Both the position numbers and the translations under genes were made by a program. A stretch of 64,000 nt of DNA from Macrobrachium rosenbergii (Eukaryota > Arthropoda > Malacostraca > Decapoda > Palaemonidae): positions 36,663,070-36,727,069 of the forward strand of contig NC_089749.1 of NCBI RefSeq assembly GCF_040412425.1, given 5' to 3'. The notes beneath the pieces were generated by a model. That model made no database searches, had not been told where the DNA came from, and saw only the letters and a list, made by a program, of their open reading frames with translations. Positions 51,330 to 63,456 of this stretch are shown here, piece by piece (position 1 is the first letter of the stretch; each line of letters starts with the position of its first letter).

Positions 51330-53250
51330 GAGCCAGGTACAGTATAGTTGAGGGTGCCCTCTGAGAAGTCGAACTATTATCTGCATTAAAGGATACTTCC
51401 TTGTCTGTCGTACTTTATATGGTGCTCGCACTGTTCCTACAATTTTTTTTACATGCATGTTTGCAGAAATACACAAAAGAATCAACTTTTTGGGCAGCTT
51501 CTGAAACACAAGGCTGACCTGTTTGGAGAATCTGTTACCACAAAACTCACTGAACAAGCCCAATAACAGAATTCACAATATATGCTGTTCTTGGAAAAAG
51601 GGAATCTGGGAAAAAATTCTCTTGAAAGTTTCCTCTTGCTACACTTTAGGAAGCTCAGTAAGAATCTGAGCCATACAAGCCTCCAATCACTACTAAAGGA
51701 TCCCTCCAACAACAGAAGAAAGGACATTAAGAGCATCAGCACCCATTTTGAGGCGGACACATACTCCTACCAGGGAAAAGGAAAATCAACTCCTGGACTG
51801 TGTATTAAAGGCAAGGGAAGAGGTGGAGCCCAATAGGACTTGCATGGTCGGGGTCATCGTTTTCAGCATCAGAGGCAGTGTAAGTCCTCCCCTTGGGGAC
51901 ACAGTATAATCTTCAATGAGCTAGGATGGATAAGGTCTCACCCTCCCCCTCCTCTAAAGGAGTTTTTCCAAAAAAAAACTACACCTCTTTTAACAGAGAA
52001 AGATGTGTTTATTTGCCACCACTCTTCTGTGTCCCCAAGAAGGATTCCTTTGAATGAAGGGTGAGCTTCAACCTGTCAGGCTTGAACACACATTGTGTAA
52101 ATTTTTCTATATACTGTACTTATTTTATAGGTGCTCCAGATAGAATGAATTTAACTGGTGCCCTACCTACATGTTTGGTTAACCTGGGGAGCCACCAAAG
52201 AAGAACGCTGACAAAACTCGAGTGGTAGTCGACTGACTCCAGTCAAAAGGTTTCCTAATAAATATGAACAAGTCCTGCCTCACACCCAGGAGACGTTTTA
52301 TTCTGAGGCCAGTACTTTGTTGGGATACTCTTCGTGGCCAGCTGCCTCTTCCCAACAGAATTCAAACCAGAATATGAAAGGACCTGAGAGATTCCTTGCA
52401 CAGCCCAGCTTTACCAGATGACAGTTGCAACAAAGTCTGGGCCTGTTACAGTTTGTATATGTGATAGATCTATTACTGAGATTGCGATAACTACAGAGTC
52501 TGGTAATAACATACCAGGAAAAGGCTTTGTGATCACCTTCATCTGAGATTAAGGAGATACTCCATCCGTGGACCTGGAAGGGGTCTCTGGCAAACAGGTC
52601 AACCTGACTCCACCATCCAGATGAGTTATAATACATACAGATGCCTCCTTGACAGTTTGGGGAAGCCACTGGGAGGATTGTCTGGTAGCAGGAAGATGGT
52701 TACCTGTTCTGAGGAAGTGTCATATCAGCTTCCTGGAGCTGTTGGCTGTCTTTCCATCTAAGAAAATTTAAATCTCCAAATAAGTATACCTTAGTTTTAC
52801 AAGACCACTGAGCTAATTAACAGCTCTCCCAGGGTTGGCCCGAAGGATTAGACTTATTTAACATGGCTAAGAACCAATTGGTTACTTAGCAATGGGACCT
52901 ACAGCTTACTGTGGCATCCGAACCACATTATACTGAGAAATGAATTTCTATCACCAGAAACAAGTTCCTCTGACTCTTCATTAGCCGGCCAGGGAGTCGA
53001 ACTTCGGCCTAGCGAGTGCTAGGCCACAACTCTACCAACTCGCCCAAGGAAGAGCTAAACCTCCAAATGGGACCCACATTTTGTCAGTCCTAGACAAAAT
53101 GACTGCAATGTCTTATATCAAGAAGGTGGGCTTAGACTTAGCACCTCTCAAGTCAGCAATTGCCTACATGCTTCCACATCTAGATGTGGACCTGCCACAT
53201 GCGAGAACCATCAACTTCCAGTGTGTGTGTCTCTGAACCTGAACATTCTG
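51330..53250 (+). pseudogene. Retroelement relic, probably tyrosine-recombinase (DIRS/Ngaro) type
   Basis: Plus strand. About 51480-51840 could be gag-like (EADTYSYQGKGKSTPG). 51900-52080 reads FNELGWIRSHPPPPLKEFFQ, resembling the linker before the reverse transcriptase in DIRS elements. The RT itself seems deleted near 52080-52140. At about 52630-52760 an RNase H start reads HTDASLTVWGSHWEDCLVAG, then RWLPVLRKCHISFLELLAVF. A SINE interrupts at 52782. The RNase H continues at 53090: LDKMTAMSYIKKVG, then LKSAIAYMLPHLDVDLPHAR. No integrase or LTR was found. DIRS affiliation is inference. Confidence 0.55.
52782..53046 (-). mobile_element. SINE family S1, copy 1
   Basis: Inserted in the RNase H relic. 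On the minus strand it starts TTGGGCGAGTTGGTAGAGTT (A-box-like), and 30 bases further GAAGTTCGACTCCC (B-box-like), so it has a tRNA-derived head. The tail runs to 'aaaactaaggtatactta'. Likely target duplication 'aaaYctccaaat' on both sides (52770 and 53057). Confidence 0.75.
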
Positions 53251-53274
53251 GCAACAGTAAGAACACAGAATAGA

Positions 53275-53580
53275 ATTTAAAATTTAGGCCACAGGGCAAG
53301 CCCTGGGACCTATGAGGCCATTCAGCGCTGAAACAGAAATTGACAGTAACAAGGTTTGAAAGGTGTAACAGGAGGCAAACCTCACAGTTGCACTATGACA
53401 ATTGTTAGGAAAGGATGGAAAAGTAAGGTGGAGGAAAGAAAATATAAACTGAGGTACAGTAAAAGGAATGAAAGGAGTTACAGCTAGAGGCTGAAGGGAT
53501 GATACAAAGAACCTTAAGTAATACCTACAGCGTACTACATGTGGTGCACTGACAGCTCTACCCACCTATGGGGAGCAATA
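53275..53580 (+). repeat. Dispersed repeat family R1, copy 3
   Basis: Most complete copy: 'aaatttaggccacagggcaa', 'gggacctatgaggccattca', 'aaacctcacagttgcactat', 'ggtggaggaaagaaaatata' and 'acagctagaggctgaaggga', ending near 'catgtggtgcactgaca'. Confidence 0.7.
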
Positions 53581-54532
53581 GTAAGAGATGCATTCCTACA
53601 AGGGAGGTCGAAAGCATCCTCCTTTCTGATCCTCGACCTTCACTTGTGGATTTTTTAAATCTAGTCTACCATGAAGATTATTTGCCTAACACTGCTAGGT
53701 ACCTAGTGCAAAAACTACATCCTTCACCTATCTAACATACAAATCTGTATGGCAAATGTGGTTAGACTACATCCACACTGAAAGCTCAGTTAAACAGTTA
53801 AAATCCATTGAGACAGTTTTACATCTTATTATATATCTTCTAAGGTCCAGTGCCCTGCTATTACATAAATCATCGCATACAAGGCAGCATTGGTAAAACC
53901 CTTGCTTTATGATTTTGGAATTGGTTCTAATATAAAAACTGTTAATTTTCTTCTCCAGTCTTTTGCACTGCAAAGGCTAGCTCCTGCAAGGCTTCCCATT
54001 ACCTAGTCCCTGAATAAGGTTCTTAGAAAAGTCTCATCCCCTCAATCCAGTGGGCCCAATACAACTACAACTCATATGCTGCAAAAGGCAGTCTTCCTGA
54101 TTGTTTGGCATTAAAGTACTGGGCTCTCTTGTACAAGGACAACATTTCACCAATCATACACATAGTTGTCATTTGCTGTTGTCTCCTGGCCTATCATTCC
54201 TGGCCAAGAATGATGACCTTTTTCCCTTTGGAAAATCCCCCTTTCTGATAAAAGAACTCAGTATTTTATATAAATATCATGCCTGGTTCAAGTCTTAGCA
54301 CAAACAACCACTCTCTCTCTCTCTATATGGGCTGAGAATCATTTCAGTGGCCCTCATTAAAAGGCACCCTCACTCCTTTCCTAAGTCACATGATATCCAA
54401 AAGGTGAGTTTATTGTTAACTTTCTTAGGAAATGTTTCCTTCGAAGAAGTCTTCAAGTGTATGGAGTGGTTATTAGAGACAGTATTCCTGAACTGGTGAA
54501 GGCACCATAATCTTACAGCCAGACCGAACATA
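53581..54532 (+). other. Unresolved retroelement-like sequence
   Basis: Frames with stops: FLQGRSKASSFLI near 53595, then YHEDYLP and NTARYLVQKLHPSPI to about 53730. It follows the RNase H relic and could be its recombinase region, but I could not identify the R-H-R-Y residues. No other gene. Confidence 0.25.
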
Positions 54533-54802
54533 CAGGCAGTCCCCGGTTGTCGGCGGGGTTCCGTTTCTGAGGGTGTGATGATAACCGAAAATCGCCACTA
54601 ACCGAAAAGGCGCTTTTAAGCGATTTTCGGGGGTTATCGGCGCCTCTGTTAGGTATGTATCGGCGCCAATACCCAATTATTGGCGCCAATAAGCAAAAAT
54701 CGGCGATTTTCGGTGCCAAAAATTGCCAATTTTCATCGCTAGACAAGCCCCATAAAATCGGATCGCTGTTAACCGAGCCCGCCGTTAACCAGGGACTGCC
54801 TG
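54533..54802. mobile_element. Tigger-like MITE (270 bp)
   Basis: CAGGCAGTCCCCGGTTGTCG and, on the minus strand, CAGGCAGTCCCTGGTTAACG, with TA on both sides. The interior is a dense set of 'ggcgccaata' and 'gcgattttcgg' iterations in both orientations, so the whole unit can fold. Confidence 0.85.
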
Positions 54803-55403
54803 TAATTAGGTAAGTCACTGTAGAACTTCAATGGATAATACATTTATAGGTTCATATGTCTCCTGTTCATTGCCAGACCCGAATGAGTATCCAGAATAAA
54901 GAAAACTGTTGATAACCTATGACTTCATCTTGAATAAAAAATTCCTGAAACATTATTGCAAGAAAATGGTTAATAACCTGTGCCTATACCTCAGACCAAA
55001 AATGAATCTGGGCTGTTGGGATGTATTCATCAGGAGCTAAGCCATTTTGTCACCTGTCAATTTCTTTCGTAAGCTCCTTTGAGGATGAACAGTGGCTAAG
55101 CTATCAAACAACAGCTTCTGATGTAGGAAAAACCTATTTTTGGTAGCAGCTGTGAGTCCTCAAACCTGACCACTTTCCCTGATGAAAAGGCATGGGACTG
55201 GGAAAATTTATCTTCTACAGACCTGGAGTGTAATGAAGATAGCCGATTTATACTGTTGCCACATCAGTGCAAGTGAGACATAGAAAGCCGAGATAGTTGT
55301 TGTAGGACAGGAGATAGAGCCCTCCAGCCCTGAGTCCTTTATATTCTATCACTGTGCCAACAAGTACTATTCTGGCCAAGACCAACTATAAGAGAATTCT
55401 TTG
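54803..55403. repeat. Retroelement 3' region shared with 30890-31040
   Basis: 55240-55403 matches the complement of 30890-31040. 'ggaaaaacctatttttggta' and 'gagtcctcaaacctgacc' lie upstream. No coding frame. Confidence 0.5.
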
Positions 55404-56065
55404 TACAGTCAGACTCCGAACTTACGCAAGGTTAGGTTCCAGAACCCTACGGGCAGGGTGAATTTTCGCGTAAGTTTGGCATGGTCTCTAAAAATGCTAA
55501 TGAATGCTTATTTCTAAAGTTTAAACACTAAATATGACCCTAATCATGCTCCCAAATTATTAAGTTAACTTTTAATTAAATTAAATTTACTGTAATTTCA
55601 CTTAAAAGTTAGCTTAATACATTACCCTTAAAAAAGAGAAATAAATGGTTGACATAAAAATTGAGAGTTGGAAGAGAATTTCTCTCTCTCTCTCTCCCCG
55701 CTGATCTATTTTTAGAAGTCGTCTCAACCTCTTTTTAAAAACTTCTTTATTCTGCGTCTCTTTCTCTTTGTTCTGAAATGCTTTTTCATGAACAAACAGT
55801 GTTTTATATTTTGACTAATACAACTCTTACTTATTATGTCTCTATGTTTTAGAACGTATTTGCCACACTAGCGCATTTACATTCGTAGACGATACAGGTT
55901 AAATTAGATCAATTTAAACTATCTACTGTACAGGTAAAGATGTACAGAGAATAAGTTGTAAAAATGTGTGAGCGCTAACTATGAACGAAAGAGAGAGAGA
56001 GAGATAAGGGTTGTTCTTACTTAAGCGAGTGAAATTATTTATCAATTATTACGGAGACTGAGAAA

Positions 56066-56330
56066 GTAAGTATACCTTAGTTTTACCAGACCACTGAGCT
56101 GATTAACAGCTCTCCTAGGGCTGGCCTGAAGGATTAGACTTATTTTATGTGGCTAAGAACCAATTGTTTACTTAGCAACGGGACCTACAGCTTATTGTGG
56201 AATACGAACCGCATTATAGCGAGAAATGAATTTCTATCACCAGAAATAAATTCCTCTAACTCTTCATCAGCTGGCCGGAGACTCGAACTCGGGCCTAGCG
56301 AGTGCTAGTCCACAGCTCTACCGACTCGCC
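56066..56330 (-). mobile_element. SINE family S1, copy 2
   Basis: About 85% like the copy at 52782 by eye. The minus-strand head GGGCGAGTCGGTAGAGCTGT and the B box GAGTTCGAGTCTCC are well kept. It sits between two GA-rich stretches of T2 copy C. Confidence 0.8.
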
Positions 56331-56349
56331 CAACGAAGAGATGCAGAGA

Positions 56350-56354
<5 letters not shown>

Positions 56355-56428
<74 letters not shown>
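56355..56428. repeat. (GA)n microsatellite
   Basis: About 74 bases of GA. A second tract of about 50 bases is at 56459-56508. Confidence 0.95.
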
Positions 56429-56430
<2 letters not shown>

Positions 56431-56454
56431 CAAGTTATATTATTTATGAATTAT

Positions 56455-56509
<55 letters not shown>

Positions 56510-56877
56510 ATTCTTACGTTAGATATCAAAAGATGGAAATTCAGTATTAAACTAACTTTTAAATGAAATTTAAAAGTTAGTTTAATACATTACCCTTAAA
56601 AATAAAATAAATGGTTGACTTAAGAATATAGGTGTGTGTGACTCACTCCCCCATTCCACCGATCTATTTTTAGAAGTCTTCTCAACCTCATTTTTAAAAA
56701 CTTCTTTATTCTGTCACTTTCTCTTTGTTCTGAAATGCTCTATGTCTATGTTTTAGAACGGTGCATTTACAGTTTGTAAACGGTACAGGTAAAATTAGAT
56801 CAATTCAAAATTGTCTGCTGTACAGTTAAAGACATACAGAGAAACAGTGCTGTAATGCGTAGGTTGGGCTAACTTCG

Positions 56878-56879
<2 letters not shown>

Positions 56880-56914
<35 letters not shown>

Positions 56915-56989
56915 AGTTGTCCTTACTTAAGAGAGTGAAATTTTTTACGAATTATTACAGACACAGAGAGAGAGAGAGAGAGAGAGAGA
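56880..56989. repeat. (GA)n microsatellites
   Basis: Two GA tracts at 56880-56911 and 56963-56989. Confidence 0.9.
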
Positions 56990-57281
56990 TTGTAAGAAAC
57001 CTCTGACCCGCTAATCAGCTCAGCAACACTCTCTCTTCTTGTCATGTTAAATCGACATGTCTGACAGCTTTGCCTTCTAGCTTCGAAAAAAAGATGAGGG
57101 AAAGACATTTGTTTGTTTAAAATATGTATCACATACAAATTTTGTAATTACATTTATATCATTATTATTATTATATATTAATCTTATTAATATTTAAAAG
57201 TTATTACTTATTATTAGGTAAAAAATTTATCATACATATAAAATAAACTTATACATGTACCATAAAAATTCTCTCATCTCA

Positions 57282-57386
<105 letters not shown>

Positions 57387-57628
57387 ATTACTTTTATCAT
57401 TTAATGTTATTCAATTTACACATAAAAGCTTGAAAACTTACAAATTACATACAAAATTAAACATAAACACTTCTGTAGGGTTTCTCAGTATTCGCAAATG
57501 TTTGAGTGTCTGTGAAAAACTTGTGTATGACAATTAGTTAGGTTTCAATGAAAAGTTTGCGTGCCTGTGAATTCAAGCAAGTTCGGGGTATTACTGTACA
57601 TATATAGATTACTCGTAAATACACTCAC

Positions 57629-57759
57629 CTTCGAACTCCAAGTCCCATACCAAGACGTTCAGCTTGCTGGGCCTTTTTGGGATCCACTTTTTTCATCCTC
57701 TCCTCTTCTCTTTTCCCAGCTATACTCATATCCTCATAAGCACGTTCTAAATTCTGAAG
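57629..57759 (-). CDS. ARFGAP2/3: ArfGAP2/3 exon: charged coiled-coil-like segment
   Basis: Acceptor tatttacag|CTT, donor CGAAG|GTGAGT, a strong consensus. 131 bases, phase 0 in and two bases carried over into AGC (Ser) with the next exon. Encodes LQNLERAYEDMSIAGKREEE, RMKKVDPKKAQQAERLGMGL and GVR. 'K.A.QAERLGMG.G.R' is highly conserved in ArfGAP2/3 and lies between the catalytic domain and the ISS motifs. Confidence 0.93.
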
Positions 57760-59311
57760 CTGTAAATAGACACACTAGTAAATTCTCCTTAAAAGATTGA
57801 CAAAATTAACCACAAACTCAGAGAACATGGGCTAAATGATTCAAGATTCACACTTAATGAAATTAAAAGATTTCAGCTATATCTACACAATCAAACTTGA
57901 ATCCTATTAATAACAGAGAAATGCAATGACAAAACCATACAACACTTGATATTCCAAAAAGCCTCATTTACAAATCTGTATATGTAAAAAACGGTATTTT
58001 ATCATCAGCGTTTCAAAATAAGCTTTTCTCTGTACTGTACAAGGTTAGATTTCAGCCTAATTTTTCATCAGTCCAGGTCTTCATCTATGACTTGTCTATA
58101 ATTTGCTAGGCCGTCCCATTGGTCAGCATCCTACAATAGTACTTCCAAGTTTAACATGTATCCTCACAGAATGCTCCTTTTTTCTGTATGTAACATCCTG
58201 ACTAATCTGTTTTCCCTAAACTAAATCCTAAACAGTCAGATAATATAAGTCTTAAGAGTCAATACAAAACATGTTAGTCTATGACATGAATTAGGGTATC
58301 TTTAGTTTTGGCAATATGTAATTTTCCCCAAATAAAAATTTTATCCAAAAGCACTCTCTCTTTCCCTCTCTCCACCATAAAGAACACAACAATATATGTG
58401 CAAAAATTTGTGGCATTTGAATGTCCCAAGACACTGCATTCTATTGTTTAACAAAAAGATAACATGAACACAGTAGATGCAACATTTAGAGCCTTGGGTA
58501 CCCATCAGTGATCTACCTCACTTTTTCCTGTAATTTGGATATGAGGCTGTGACAGATCAGATGGGGCTAGGAAATAGGAATTTTATGAAAGAAGTAATAA
58601 TTTCCCTTTATAAATTATTCAGTCTGTTTTATCATAGCTCCATCACTCACATACATATAAAGTGCAATCTAGGAGAAATGACCAGACTCCTCATGCCTCA
58701 GAGTGGTGACTAGGACATGTAGGATTCTGGAGAACCCTTGGGAACTTCGATAAGCTCTGGTAACTCAGGCAGTTGTTATAAGTAAGGGTTTTCATCATTA
58801 ATCAATAGTTTAACCAGACCAATGAGCTGACATTCTTAATGCCCATAAGGCTGGCACAGCTTGTTCTGGATTAACTACATCAGATTTTATTTAATATACT
58901 GCCTTTTTAAACAACTTAATATGGGACAAACTGAAAATCTTGAAGATTATGACAAAACTTCTTTCAAAGATTCTTTCTAATACTTGATATACGATGTTAG
59001 TTGAATCTTGGACAATCACTATGATATGATCAACTGTAAGTGCTGGTCTATATTCTCTGCATTCAGGGTGAGGATCATGTGGGTTACAGTACTCAGCAAC
59101 TCCTCCTGGCTTAGATTAATATGACTAATTCAAGAAGGGATAACATCAGTTGAATATGGGATCTTTCTGGAATGAAAAATATCACAAACCAACAGTTTGG
59201 CTGCTGTATCAGCAGCTTTATTTCCTTTAATACCAACGTGTGTTGAGACCAAAATATTTATATCAGTCATATAATCTGTGGAATGAAATATAATTTGTTG
59301 AACAATGGGAT
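57760..59311. other. Intron sequence, mostly single-copy in appearance
   Basis: No gene. A fragment like the tail of SINE S1 lies at about 58803-58855 ('agtttaaccagaccaatgag'). Confidence 0.5.
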
Positions 59312-59673
59312 TTTAGTACCCGTGCGCGGACAATTGCCACTGGGAAAATTGCCACTGGGTAAATTGCCACCGGGAATATTGCCACTTGGAAAATTGCCCA
59401 AATATTGCTACCCGAAATATTGCCACTATGATTTTTTATTTACTTATAAAAGAGACTTTTACAAAAAGTTTATAAAATAAAATCTTTTTTCTTTTTATTT
59501 TAGTTTTAAAAACTGTTTACCTATTAATACTGCTAGAGATATTTCATTAATAAAAGTGACTTGAAAAAATATAGAGGAAAAAGAAAAACAAAATAAGAAC
59601 GCGATTTTATAAGAACAAGTATTTTGAAAATTTAGATCATAAAGAATACATAAGAGAGAACAAAATTGGTTTA

Positions 59674-62600
59674 TTAAAAAACATGCATGTTATAAGCAAT
59701 GGAACGTAGATATCTTATTTCATCATCATAAGTGCTGTAGTTTAAGATGATGTTCTTTATTCTGGCATTTAAATCTTTATACTTTTTCTTGTCTGGAAGT
59801 GAATCCCCGCACTGAAAATGAATTCTCTTAGCTTTTGCTAAGCATTCCTCATCTTTGAGTGCATCAATTAGTCTCCAGATACTGGGGTGGGCGTTACTAA
59901 CTGACTTATTAAGCGCATTATGAAATGCCTCTGCGTTGTTATTTGTTCGTGGTAAAGAATTTACAACACGGCTATAGACATTCCAGAAACAGATCGGAAA
60001 CGTAGGTGTAGCTCTTCGTCTGTTATTCGGTGTCCCTCTCTCAATTCCTATGTATCTTGATTCAAAATAGGCAAGAAATTCCTGTGGTATCGCATCATCG
60101 TCCGATAGTTCTTCGAAAACCCAAATAACATCTTGGCTTGGCACAAAAGCTAGGGCTGAAAAATGTCGCATTTTTAAAGAAAATTCGTTGTTGTTGTGGT
60201 ATTCTTGTCTTAAAACCCAGTTCAACTATTTTTCTATACAGTGATTGTAATAAATGGAAGAAAACACACCATTAACCCTTTTAAAAAACGTCTCCCGTAT
60301 GCCCTATTTGTACACTAAAAATGCGATGATTTTTAAGTTATATAACAAATTTTAAAACGATCAAAATGCAAAACAGATCAAATATTATCACAAAAAAATG
60401 CATGAATTGTATTAAATCGCTGTAAGCAAAACGGTTAAAGCTAATGAAAAATTTTTTTGGTAAAAAACAAATTTTAAAACGATTCACCATAAATCGTTTT
60501 TTCAAATATTGTGCTAGAGACTTCCCGTTTGTTGAAAAATGAAGCTAATTGATTGAATATTACTAGACTGTAAGTGTTTTAGCTTACAATTGCAGTTTTT
60601 CGACCATTTCGCCAAGTTAAAGTTGACCGAAAATCGGATTTTTTCTATTTATCGTGATTTATATGGAAATATTTCAAAACTGATAAAAGCTACAACCATG
60701 AGTTATTTTTGTTGTATTATACATGAAATTGCGCACATTTTCATATATAAAACTCTATGTAACGACTAATATAAAGCGGTGCAAATATTACGACAACGAG
60801 ACGAAAGAATTTCTGAGATGTTCGCCGAGTTACAGCAAGCAGACGTAAGGAAAATGTTTTTTTTTTTAAATTCACCATAAATCGAAATATTGTGCTAGAG
60901 ATTTTCAATTTATTGCAAAATGAAGTTAAACGATTGAATATTACTAGAATGTAAGAATTTTAGCTTACAATTGCGTTTTTTTACCATTTCGGTCGAGTTA
61001 AAGTTGACCGAAGGTTGAAATTTTGGCAGTTATCGTGATTTATATGAAAATATTTCAAAACTGATAAAAACTACAACCATGAGCTATTTTCTGTTGTATT
61101 CTACATGAAATTGCGCACATTTTCATATATAAAAGTTTATGTAACGACTAATGTAAAACGATGCAAACATTACGACAACATGACGAAAGAATTTCCGAGA
61201 TGTTCGGCGAGTTACCACGCACACAGATGTAAGAAAAAAAAATTTTTTCAGAAATTCACCATAAATCGAAATATTGTGCTAGAGACTTCCTGTTTGTTGC
61301 AAAATGAAGGTACATGATTGAATATTACTAGAATGTAAGAGTTTTAGCTTATAATTGCGTTTTTTTACCATTTCGGTCGAGTTAAAGTTGACCGATGCTT
61401 GAAATTTTGGCAGTTGTGATTTATATGAAAATATTTCAAAACTGATAAAAGCTACAACCATGAGTTATTTTCTGTTGTATTCTACATGAAATTGCGCACA
61501 TTTCCATATATAAAACTTTATGTAACGACTAATATAAAACAGTGCAAACATTATGACAACGTGACGAAAAGAATTTCTGGCGCGGACGTGAGGAAAAAGT
61601 TTTTTCAAAATTCACCATAAATCGAAATATTGTGCTAGAGACTTCCAATTGGTTGCAAAATGAAGGTAAATGATTGAATATTACTAAATCGTAAGAGTTT
61701 TAGCTTAAAATTGCGTTTTTGACCATTTCGGTCGAGTCAAAGTTGACCGAAGGTTGAAATTTTGGCAGTTATCGTGGTTTATATGAAAATATTTCCAAAC
61801 TGATAAAAGCTACAACCATGGGTTGTATTTTGCTGTCTTGTACATGAAACTGCGCACATTTTCATATATAAAACTTTATGTAACGGCTAATATAGAACAG
61901 TGCAAAAATTACCACAAAATGACGAAAGAATTTATGAAATTTTCGGCTGAGTTACCGCCCGTGCGTAAGAAAAGTTTTTTTCAAAAATTCACCATAAATC
62001 GAAATATTGTGCTAGAGACTTCCAATTTGTTGCAAAATGAAGGTACATGACTGAATATTACTAGAATGTAAGAGTTTTAGCTTACAATTGCGTTTTTCGA
62101 CCATTTCGGTCGAGTCAAAGTTGACCGAAGGTTGAAATTTTTTGTAGTCGACGTACAGTATGTCCACTCGGCACCCAACAGACAATTTTAGTCGATGTAT
62201 AATACGTACCAATAGGCGTTTAAGGGTTAAGGGAAACATTGGGAAAACAGCCATTATTCCATTGAAACAGGTCCTTTCAAAATCAGTTGTTATATTTTCG
62301 GGCTCTTCACTACTTAAAAGCTCACTCACTTTTTCATAGTCTTTTATATGTTAGTTCTGTCTTGTTAGGTAAAAGAGCAAAGACACGCGGGATGCTCAAT
62401 TTACCTTGCTGCACATGAATGGTTAACAATTGATAATAAAATTCCGGAGCAACTTTAAATGTACCGTCAATTGCCCAGTTCTTAAAGTATTTCAAATCTT
62501 GTAGCCCAGCATCAGATGCAAATATCAATATGCGATCCTGATCGTCAATACCTGAATCATATTGAAGGAAAGTTTTCCCCGTCTATGATTGTAAATTCTA

Positions 62601-63048
62601 GTGGTATTGCATACCCTGTCCTTCCACTTGGTACGGAAGGAAAATTTGAAAGGTTTTGTCTCCACTTCCTGATATTTCTGCTTATGTTACTTGTATTAGG
62701 CATTTGAGATACAACAGCTTCATCAAGAGACGCTGTAGCTTGAGATACCAGGACACGACTTGATTGGTGAGACGTTTTCACTTTTTCTTTTAAAGTTTCA
62801 TGTGCAACTTTAGCATCTACTTGATCTTTCGTTGATGAGTGCGTGTGTTCGTTTACAGGATTCAAAACTTCAAAGTCTTCGGCCGACGTTTTTGTATGCA
62901 GTCTAGCCTTGCAGTGTCTCTTTTTCCATTGCCTACACACCCAGTATATGACTGTATTGTCCTTGTTTGTCCCATGTTTATGATAAATAAACTGTTGCTC
63001 ATCAACGAGCATATTATTTCCACGTTCACTCTTAATGATGGACACCAT
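59674..63048 (-). pseudogene. MULE transposase with FLYWCH finger, copy 2 (split by P1)
   Basis: Start ATG at 63046-63048. FLYWCH finger: QFIYHKHGTNKDNTVIYWVC, then RHCKARLHTK and EHTHSS. A linker follows to 62557, where a one-base insertion shifts the frame (GENF to LQYDSGIDDQDR). Catalytic part: FKNWAIDGTFKVAPEF (first D, about 62490-62440) and ENITTDFERTCFNGI (second D, about 62285-62240). It is interrupted at 62230 by P1, then resumes below 60272. A stop lies at 60227 just before LNWVLRQEY. 60225-59674 is open: HFSALAFVPSQDVIWVFEEL, FLAYFESRYIG, LPRTNNNAEAFHNALNKSVS. Three lesions in all, otherwise well preserved, so it decayed recently. Confidence 0.88.
60276..62226 (+). mobile_element. 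TTAA element P1, copy 3 (inside the MULE)
   Basis: TTAA at 60272-60275 and 62227-62230. The right terminus reads, on the minus strand, CCCTTAAACGCCTATTGG. The left is CCCTTTTAAAAAACGTCTCC, shortened compared with copy 1. Four to five internal units are about 357-383 bases apart (hallmark near 60626, 61007, 61390, 61747 and 62125). It lies in opposite orientation to copy 1. Open frames of 70 and 75 codons recur at 61105-61317 and 61823-62050. Confidence 0.88.
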
Positions 63049-63456
63049 TATGGGCTGAAGTTAGCAGAAATACTAAATTGTTAGTTGAATATTCGAACGT
63101 TGTCAATTCATTTAACCTATACAAAAAGTCAGTTGTTATCTAAATTGGTAATTAGCAATTTCCAGAATAACGGTTGTTGGAAAAACTATCTAACAACTTT
63201 AAGAGGTAAACAGTTTTCAAAACTGTAATAAAAAGGGAAATCTTGAGTGACAAAAAGATAATAAAAGTTTGGGACATAAGTAAATAAGGTTGTAGCGTCT
63301 GTCTGTATAGATCATATAGATCATATCATCTAATTTTTCATAAGTAAGAAGAAATTATTTTCATAGTGGCAATATTCCGGGTAGCAATATTCCTAGGTGG
63401 ACAATTTTCCCAGTGGCAATATTCCCGGTGGCAATATTCCTAGCGCCTTTAGTACC

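Larger units (their letters stand above)
59321..63447 (-). mobile_element. Mutator-like element with iterated termini and 9-base target duplication
   Basis: Flanked by identical TTTAGTACC at 59312-59320 and 63448-63456, the 9-base duplication expected of MULEs. The termini are inverted repeats of about 110 bases, themselves made of iterations of a 16-17-base unit (AATTGCCACTGGGAAA and variants): left 59331-59430, right 63361-63440. It encodes a FLYWCH-MULE transposase on the minus strand and is interrupted by a P1 element (60276-62226). Without P1 its length is about 2.2 kb. Confidence 0.9.

Noticed and set aside
52298..52669. 123-codon minus-strand frame
   Set aside because: Antisense of the plus-strand retroelement RNase H region, where conserved HTDASL...W motifs are found.
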